Of a stretch of 64,000 bases of DNA, positions 55,743-64,000 are shown piece by piece. This DNA comes from Mytilus trossulus. Taxonomy: Eukaryota > Mollusca > Bivalvia > Mytilida > Mytilidae. Each line of letters starts with the position of its first letter. The stretch's first letter is position 1. A program made the translations under genes and the position numbers. The DNA is taken from the NCBI RefSeq assembly GCF_036588685.1, contig NC_086378.1, positions 45,677,035 to 45,741,034 on the forward strand, in the 5' to 3' direction. The notes beneath the pieces are model-generated. The model searched no databases. It was given only the letters and a program-made list of their open reading frames with translations, and had not been told where the DNA came from.

Positions 55743-55893
55743 ATGAGCAAAGCCCATACCGCTGACTATGCGATATGGGCTTTGCTCATTGTTGAAGGCC
55801 GTACGGTGACCTATAGTTGTTAATGTTTGTGTCATTTTGGTTTTTTTTGTGGATAGTTGTCTCATTGGCAATCATACCACATCTTCTTTTTTT
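55743..55893 (+). repeat. Family A copy with inverted start
   Basis: Well-preserved family A from about 55766. Its ATGGGCTTTGCTCAT block is also present inverted at 55743-55758, making a hairpin of about 16 bp. The left side is a tiny inverted fragment. Confidence 0.75.
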
Positions 55894-55899
55894 ATATGA

Positions 55900-56750
55900 T
55901 AACAACGAAGTTTTGACTAACTACAGAATAAAAACGAATACATAAAACAATATAAACCAGCACATGAAATGTCACAGCCGAGTTAGCTTAAGAGATCGAC
56001 GTTCAATTGTACTTCTAAAAAAAATCCAAAAAAAATGATAGAATTAGGATAGAATTCAAGATTAGCTTTGTAAAACTGATAAAACATTTATTAATAACAA
56101 TGCAAATTCCAATACTAATTAAAACAAAAATGTGGTAGTAATTAGATAATTAAGTGTATTAATTGTTTGGTCGGTGTTGCTTCTAATAGACACTGTAAAC
56201 TACAAACAGATGGACATTAGACTAATAAAATTCCGATTAGAATAACAAATATAACATCAAACCTAATACATGAATTTTGGATAGAAAAGTACCGTAACAC
56301 GTCTAATAGCAATGCGATTTCATAGTAAAACCTTTATTAAAACCTTTACCAAATTCTTCTATACATAAAAGATTTGGTTTGTAATAAGTTTTGCTATTCC
56401 TGTAGAAAACTTATTTTCTAACGGGATAGCACATCCTAGTGTTTACGGAGATGTTGTTTACCGAGCCCGAAAATTTAAATACAATCCGGGTAAACTAATC
56501 GATTCTTTAAATAACTTATCCTAAAAGGTTACCAATTTTGCACTGTAATTATACAATGTAATATCATTTTATAGGTATCAATATTTATTTTGTTATCTGT
56601 AAATTAAAACAGTTGTACAATCGGTTTATGCCTGTATTTTGCCATTGCACAAGGTAATATGGTTATCTTACTGTTAATGACGTCTTTACACTAAATCTAT
56701 TGGATGTTGGATGTGTATTGATAGATATTTTAGTCTCAGACACATGATGC
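55900..56750. other. Intergenic, nothing recognised
   Basis: AT-rich sequence without gene or repeat signals that I can support. Confidence 0.4.
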
Positions 56751-56854
56751 TCAAAGCCGAATATTTTAATGTCAAGCATATATATATGAAACGAATAAGG
56801 CGAAGAGCTGTATGACCAAAAATGATTTCAAATTAATCCATCTAAGATCAACTT

Positions 56855-57430
56855 TGTCGGAAACTTAGTTATAATTTATAAACGAACATATTAAACTATA
56901 TGTAATAAATCACTTCAGTACCAAATCAGTGAATTTATAATCATTTCTATCCGTTTTACATTCTAACGTAAATTTTGTTGTCATCTAAATACGGCGTAAG
57001 ATCAATCATATGTAAATGTATCTAATATGAATGTACGTAAACTTCTATGACTGTGTTGATACCTTAGCATGTTGGTTATTGTGATGCATATTTTCGTATG
57101 CACATGTACAGAGTAAACAATAACATCTCTAAAGTCTTTCATATTTGTGACGTTGGACGAAAGCTATGAAACAACAAAAACCTGTATAATTCCGATTCAG
57201 ATTTTAGATCACGAAAGAAGAATACAACCGGATTTGTAATGCATACGAACGTTCCTGAAAATTTACGTATTTGTTTTGTTTCTTGCTGGCAAATTTAGAT
57301 TGCACTTTTACCTCACCATTGAAATATACAATGGGCAATGATGTGATCACGACGATATTGTGAACTTCACTGAAATGAATTTTCACAAGGTGATGTATTT
57401 TAAAACTCAGAAACAAACTATATACTTAAA
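56855..57430. repeat. Diverged segmental duplication, left copy
   Basis: Collinear with 58600-59280. Shared blocks include ATTTATAAACGAACA, GTGTTGATACCTTA, GTCTTTCATAT, TTTTGTTTCTTGCTG, TGTGATCAC and AAGGTGATG(T/C)ATTT. Period about 1.8 kb. Not coding. Confidence 0.6.
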
Positions 57431-58232
57431 TTTTTCTTACATTAAAATTGATATACTGCTTGGAAATAATTTTTGTCATGTTATTTTCAAAAGTAAATCC
57501 AATTAAAGCGTGTGCCGTAAACTAGTAAACGATGTCAAACGATCAAGACTTCAGATTCATTACTTAAGATAAACTTTTGCCCGTTGTACAAATGTATATT
57601 TTAATGGTGAGGTATTGTAAGCAAATTTGATTGTACTGATTAATTTTTAAAGTTAAATATTTCATTGATTTGACTTTAACAAGTTTAAACCCATACCTCA
57701 TAAATATTTGTATAATTATAGGCAGTTATTCAAGTTTATTTACAATATTTGAGAAGGATCATTTAGAAGATATACTTTGTGAACATGTGAAGTGAAAAAT
57801 TAAGCGTTTTAAAAAAATAATTCAAACTCTTCGTACAGTCTTTTCCTGTATTAAGAATAAACAAAGCAAAATTACTTTAATATAAAAATATATTAAATTT
57901 AAAGTACAATGTTCTTTTCATAAAAAAAAATATTTCAAAAAATACTTTATTAGCGTATTGGTAAATATTTAATTTTATATGCGGTTAGAATATAACGAAA
58001 ATATAACAAACTAAAATCCAACATTTTCCTTTGACGGGTTTCGACGACAATCCAAGTGCAAAAATAACAAAATTATTTAAAAATAACACTTTATAAATTT
58101 TGCTGGATTCACCTTCACCAGAAATGCTCAAAGCCGAATATTTGAAAGCCAAGTATGTATGAGAAACGAAATAGGTGAAGGGCTGTTTCAATTTATGACT
58201 TTTTTTTACCTATTTTGTCTGTTTGTCTTGGT

Positions 58233-58492
58233 CACACATTGTTGTCTGACAATATAATGGAATTGTATGCAACAGTCATACAAGTGAGAGGTTTAGCTAG
58301 CTATAAAACCAGGTTCAATACACAATTATATACAAAAGAAACTCCCTTTACCAAGTCATGAATATGACAGTTGTTTTTCCATTCCTTTGATGTGTTTGAG
58401 CTTTTGATTTTGCCATTTGATAAGAAACTTTAAGTTTTGAATTTTCGTTTGAGTTCGGTATTTTTGTTATTTTACTTTTTGACAAAAGAGGA
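58233..58492 (+). repeat. Family B copy
   Basis: Carries CACACATTGTTGTCTGACAA, ATATAATGGAATTG, TACCAAGTCATGAATATGAC and GTGTTTGAGCTTTTGATTTT. It lies between the two segmental copies. Confidence 0.7.
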
Positions 58493-58599
58493 CTTAAAAT
58501 AAAAATATCAAAATCAACCTAAGGTCAATTTTGCACAATCTGATTTGCATGAGGAAGTTGAAACCTTAGTTTCTTAAGTTCGTTTTTTTAAAAATTTAT

Positions 58600-59280
58600 A
58601 AACGAACAATTTAAAACAATATGTTATTAATCACTTCGGTGCCTTTAAACTCTCACGAAAATTTGATCGTCTAATTACCTGCCTAAGATCAATCTTTGTC
58701 AGTTAAGTTATATTATCGAATATGACAGTGCATAAATGTCTCCAAATGTGTTGATACCTTATCATTTTGGTTATAATGATACATATTTTCATTAGCACAT
58801 TTGCAGAATGAACAAGAATATCTTAGAAGGCCTCAGAGAAGATTAGTTTATTGTAACTAACTGAGTTTACCTTCTTAAAATAAAGAATTTATTATTATTA
58901 TTATTATATTATTATGAAGTCTTTCATATGACCTGTGACAAATGGTTTAATAAAACTTCGATAATTCTAAATAGACCTTAAGATCATGAAAGTAGACATC
59001 TCTTGTGGAGAGTTGTCCCATTCACAATCATACCATATCTTCTTTTTTTTTATTTTTTTTTATAAGTAATCAGTTTCTTACAGAGATCAAGAGCATATGA
59101 ACTTTCGTGAAAATTAACATATTTCTTTTGTTTCTTGCTGACAAGTTTAGATTTAGATTTGACTTTTTACCTCTCCTTTGAAACACATATCGAAAAAATT
59201 GTGATCACAGTGTTTATGTGAACTTCAATAAAATGAATGTTCATAAGGTGATGCATTTCAAAACTCAGAACAAACTGAAA
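58600..59280. repeat. Diverged segmental duplication, right copy
   Basis: See 56855-57430. This copy has gained a TTATTATTA run (58889-58915) and a family A tail (58998-59052). Confidence 0.6.
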
Positions 59281-62200
59281 AAGAGAGTTAATTGGTGCAC
59301 GCACCAAATGTTTGGGCTGGAAATATGGAAGTTTTTGGCGTAAAAAAGTGCAAAATATTATATAATCAATTTTTATATTGAGTTGACTTTAATCCTCAAT
59401 TGTCAGAACTGGTCCAATCCAATTAGTTATGACAAAGCTTTTAAATATAACTTAATTGCGCAGTTGATGAAATGGAATATCATCTTATTCGTTTTCAAGA
59501 CTTGATTTTGAAACTCGTAACTATCAAAGTTGCATCTCTGACAAAATATTTGTATTCCTAACCTCATTTACTCTTCCATGAATTTTATGTCAAAATGACA
59601 TAGTTTTAGAAACTTCGATTCTGACTATTACAGACATATCTACTGATAAAATATTCTTTCTCCAAGAGTTGTATCTCAGATGTGGACTCAAACTTTAATC
59701 AGTCACTTATTTGTGAAATGTAGGTCAATATTACCTTATTTTCATCAGGCCCCCTTGTTATTCAAGACGCATTTGTGAACAAAACCTCAAGAACTATGAC
59801 TTATAATTCCACAGAAAGATGGACTTCAACTTTGTGACAGACAGATGAAACACTATATCCCTTCCCCAACTTCGTTTGACAAAAAAATATAAAAATCTTA
59901 AGCAAACAAATGTCAAATTATTCCTCTCAGTAAAGGTTGAGAAATCCCAGACATAATGTTTTCATTTCTATTAGGTTTTGGTGAAATTTAAAAGTAGCAG
60001 CAACTAGTCATAAAAATAGGAATGTAGCTCTTTGTATGATATTTAACCATGAATTCTGCTCAAACGGATGCAAAGGGTCAACTTGAACTTAGTAATAATT
60101 TACTACCAGTTATTAGAAATATTGATCGTTGAATGCCTCATGGTGTCTTGAAGATAAAGGACAACAATAAAATAGTTCCATATTTTAGTTTTACCACGTA
60201 TTGATATTAATATTGTCTCCTGTACATCTACTCCATACCCTTCATATTTTCATTTGGTATACGACAGACTAAAAAACTGCTATATACTACAACTAAAAAT
60301 CAGAAAGCTTATACTTATATCTCTTCGTAACAACTGACATGTTTTCATATCAATCTGTTTGGTTGCAGTAAAATTGCAAAGTATTAACAAACAGCAAGTG
60401 GATATTGGAGAGGTTTGAAAATCAATTTCAGTTACTAAAACATGTTACCTATAAAACTGCCGTGATTGTTTACGTTGAAAGTAAAGATATCTTTATCATG
60501 ATTATTTTTCTAAATGATGAAAACTGTATATATAATAATCAAAATCGAATATAAAATAAACTATTTTGAGGAGGAGAAAAAAACGCAAACTATAAATCAT
60601 TTCCCATATACGAGTTGTAGTAAGAACTAATTAATTGTCATATTGTTTTGAATAAACAAGGTAAAATAATCCAGGGTGTTCTTGTTTTGTTGAAGACCAG
60701 CAATGTTTTATATTAAAATAAGAACATTTACGCATTTCTTATTTGTGAAATCTAGATTTTTCTATAAATATATTAATAACGGAAAGTTTGATTGAATACA
60801 GTAACGAAGTCTACTTTTTAATTGTGAAGAATATTACAATATTAAATAATTTACAAATTCTTGAATATGACTTTTTGGTAGACTATGTTGCTGTAACCTA
60901 TGTACAGACTATGTCGATGATACTGCGGTATATGTATTCACTAAACAAATGGCTGGAATGCTGGGTTTCCGTATGAGTTCTAGTTAACACATCAATGATC
61001 TATGGAACAATTGTGTTAATACTATAATAAATCGTGGTATTCAAAAGAGGTAAACTAAGCCCTCCCTCCGATACAGGTCACTGTTACAGTGTAATAAACA
61101 AAGATATTAAAAATATAACATATTAGAGACATTATTGCTACGTATTTCTGCATTTTTGATAAAATAAATACGTCTTTTAAATAAGTGTGTAAGGTTTGTC
61201 TCACCTGAAACTGAAGCCGGTCTGAAGTATGTAGATACCAAAATGTGCCTTTAGTCTTTGTGAGCGACCTTAAATTGTTAGAAATTCACGGAAAACCCGC
61301 AATACGTGACGCAATGACTGACTTATTTATAAAACCAATGAAACAATTAAATAGTTAAAGGTTTATCTTTTTAGTGCAAACTCTGAAATGCATAGGCGTG
61401 ACCACGTATACCTGGTAATTACAAACAGACGTAAGTTAAAAGCTACAATTTTTAAATCGGCAAAGTATTTGTAACCTATAAGGAGAATGTATGATATGGT
61501 CATCTTTTAGCCCTGAATTTGAAATAAGAAAGTATTATTCATTTTCCAAATTACATCTTTCAGATGTTCAAAAAACAGTCAGAAACGAAAGTCAAATCTC
61601 TGTGGCAACAATTAATCGGAATGCCCTCACTGTCATGTGCCCAAGCGGCAAGCTGTTTATGTGCATAGATATATCACATTGCGAATGGAAAAGTCTTGGA
61701 TATCCAACAAGAACTGATTTCCTGCTCAATATTCTTTTCTATGTTAATAACAAATACATCTTCTGTTTGACAAGGTTTTTCGTTCGTGGTATTTGAAGTT
61801 GTTTAATTTAAAGTCTGAGGCTAATCAATCTTCAAAGTTCGGGACATCAGTATTTGTACGTTTTTCTTTGTTTGGAATATTTATTTTACCATTTGAATAT
61901 TCATTATAAGGTGTAATTGGGAACCGTATTGAATTGGATTGTTTGAATGAATGTTTTTTGTTCCATTTAAGTAATGATATTATTTTTCTATTTCGATATT
62001 ACCCCTTTGAATAGGCTATATCAGTGTGACCTATATTAGAATCTACAATAAGTCGGTAGAATTCATCTCAATTGCATTCAGTTGGATTTGCTACATGATA
62101 TTTATTGAATGTGTACATCTACAAATGATAAATCGTGCATTTGACAATTCAATTTTCTCGTATTAATACACCTGGCTTGTTATTACATAATACTATTCGC

Positions 62201-62750
62201 GGAAATTATACAGCAGACGTATGTCGTGTTAAATATCACTCCGTTTTAAGAAAAGAGTCATTACTTTACACCGAGAAATATTCTTTTCTTCATACAAATG
62301 TTAACATACGTCTGAAATTCCCCACAATGCAACTCGTTGATATAAGACAATATCACTATTTGATATAAGAAACGTTTATATTGATTCGCTTCTTCCATAG
62401 ACTGAATGTGTTGTTTATATATATTGACATATCGCGTTGATTCAAATCATTTGTAAAATATTCAAAAAATATATTTTCTATTTAAAAACTGATTGTTATC
62501 ATGACAAAGATAATCTTTGTTTTATACTTTTCAATTAAGATTTAAAATCCGATTGCACTGTAAAGGTCGTTAATGCGCAAATGTCTTGCTACATGGAAAA
62601 ATGTAACAGGTAAAAAGGGCGATGAATACCTTGTATTCGAAGTATGTATCAGAGATGAAATACTATCTTTATTAGTAATTAAGTACTCTGCGTCAGTGGT
62701 CTATTCCTAATTCGGAATCATTACAAGTCTCCCATTTTTTATGACAATAT
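59281..62750. other. Intergenic, no gene recognised
   Basis: AT-rich. The 101-codon open frame at 61491-61796 has no recognised domain, good context or flanking splice pattern and is taken as chance. Confidence 0.4.
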
Positions 62751-62751
62751 G

Positions 62752-62885
62752 AAGGTGTGGTATATTGTATTGAGACAACTATTCACCAAAGACCAAAGGA
62801 TGACGATGTAAGCAACTATAGGTTACAGTACGACCTTCAACAATGAGAAAACCCCATACCATAAAGTAAGCTATAAAAGACACTA
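62752..62885 (-). repeat. Family A copy, reverse
   Basis: GGTGTGGTATATTGTATTGA, CAACTATTCACCAAAGACC and ACCTTCAACAATGAGAAAAC blocks in family A order (reverse). Confidence 0.65.
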
Positions 62886-63400
62886 TGATGTTTTTTCCTT
62901 TGATTTTGTTACATCATATCTCTAATTACAAATGGGCAATCCTAAGATTCTTTTTTTGCCAATTCATAGCTTGCAATTACTTGTTGAGGGATAATATTCA
63001 AGTCTTGCAATAAACAGGAAGGTAATTTTTCCTTGTATTTGTTTCACTCATATTGTCAAAATCTAACAGTTGTCAAATTCTACTGGAATGTCATTATTGA
63101 AGAGTCTATTTCAAACCATTTTACCTGTAACCATTACAAAATCTTATTCAGCGCAAAACGATACTGTTGAAGGTATTTCATTCAAACTTGTAATTACTAC
63201 ATGTATTTTTGTAAAATTTGGCATCGAAGAACATCTCTTACCAAAAGAAATTTATTTGTTCCAAAAAGATGATCGCGGAATAGTTTTACCTCTGATAGCA
63301 GTTTGGTTTTGGTTAAGCATTTTCTTCTTATACATTTATCTGGAAACAAGAATGTGTCCCCAGTACACGGATGCCCCATTCGCAATATAATGTTCAGTGG
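62886..63400. other. Intergenic, no supported gene
   Basis: Holds a 106-codon plus-strand frame (63070-63390) with one hydrophobic segment (PLIAVWFWLSIFFLYIYL). There is no recognised family and no splice or promoter evidence. Confidence 0.35.
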
Positions 63401-63645
63401 ACCGTGAAATTGGGGTAAAATCTCTAATTTGGTATTAAAATTAAAAAGATCATATCGAAGGGAACATGTGTACTTTAAGTTTTAAGTTGATTGGACTTCA
63501 ACTTCATCAAAAACAAACTTGACCAAAAACTTTAACCTGAAGCTGGACAGACGGACGGACGGACGGACGGTATTACGATCGAACGGACGCATAGACCAGA
63601 AAAACATAATGACCCTCTCCTATCGTAGATGGGGCATAAAAATAC
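63401..63645 (+). repeat. Dispersed repeat with an ACGG microsatellite
   Basis: Contains GTGGACCGTGAAATTGGGG, then GGACTTCAACTTCATC and a run of five to six GGAC(G) units at 63550-63570, then GATGGGGCATAAAAATACTA. Resembles a common mussel repeat end. Confidence 0.55.
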
Positions 63646-64000
63646 TATAATTTGCCTTATTCTGTCAAAATTGTGGTTTTAAGCTTTCTTTAGGTATTTA
63701 TAATTTGGTCATCTGTTTATAATTCTTATATCTATTTGCATATCTATAAATACTTGAATTGGATTGGTCAATTAGAATTTTTCTCTTGGTTTACACTTCG
63801 ATAAACCATGTTTCCGAAACTACTTTCGTAATCTATTCATGCGCGACAATAGGACACCCGGAAGCGCCTGGGTAAGGATTTCGGTGCTCAGTGATACGAT
63901 TCACTAGACGACGTTGTCAATACGTAATGGCGGCCAATTTTTGACGTTGGACTTGGCATTCCACGCTGAAAATTTGCAATTATGACATTCTTGGATGCTT

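Noticed and set aside
58099-58140. Minus-strand relative of the 54201 motif as a hammerhead
   Set aside because: Core reads CTGGTGA, GAA is replaced by GCA, and stem III is absent.
61491-61796. 101-codon plus-strand open frame
   Set aside because: No domain, no splice partners, composition like the surrounding AT-rich DNA.
63070-63390. 106-codon plus-strand frame with one hydrophobic segment
   Set aside because: Single isolated frame without recognised family, promoter or splice context; length is within chance expectation for 64 kb.

Overview
The window is AT-rich animal nuclear DNA with spliced genes, long introns and dense interspersed repeats. The repeat families resemble those seen across mytilid mussels, so I read it as a bivalve, most likely Mytilus or a close relative. 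This identification is from memory of the repeats and gene structure, not a search.

Left half: the replicative helicase subunit MCM4 lies on the minus strand (CDS 24510 to 4079). Seventeen coding exons were joined by hand; all phases agree and give 898 codons plus stop. A non-coding 5' exon probably lies near 25964-26030. Mitochondrial malonyl-CoA:ACP transacylase (MCAT) is divergent on the plus strand (26325-33295, 4 exons, 445 aa). The two genes share a promoter of about 0.3 kb, with E2F-, E-box- and ETS-like words on the MCM4 side.

Right half: two tandem minus-strand genes for a FAD-linked oxidoreductase of the PCMH / aldonolactone-oxidase type. Copy 1 (45453 to 37629) is nearly intact, but has a frameshift where copy 2 encodes an RPHWG motif. 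Copy 2 (53080 to 49373) has two in-frame stops and a homopolymer frameshift and looks like a pseudogene. Beyond 54 kb I see no convincing gene, only repeats and old duplications.

Introns and spacers hold many non-autonomous transposons whose ends and target-site duplications can be read directly: two hAT-like elements (8724-9767 and 41511-42435, perfect 8-bp TSDs), a Tc/mariner-like element with TIRs of about 135 bp (15952-17318), a foldback element with a 6-bp TSD (10487-11384), an element with reiterated TIRs and an 8-bp TSD (24889-25587), and a Harbinger-like MITE nested in another repeat (31658-32232).

Most notable: (i) two loci on the plus strand, in different repeats, fold on paper as type I hammerhead self-cleaving ribozymes (40066-40109 and 54201-54242), with different but compensating stem I and stem III sequences; (ii) five exact 91-bp tandem copies of the intron-exon junction that encodes the MCAT active-site serine, of which only the last leads into a usable exon.
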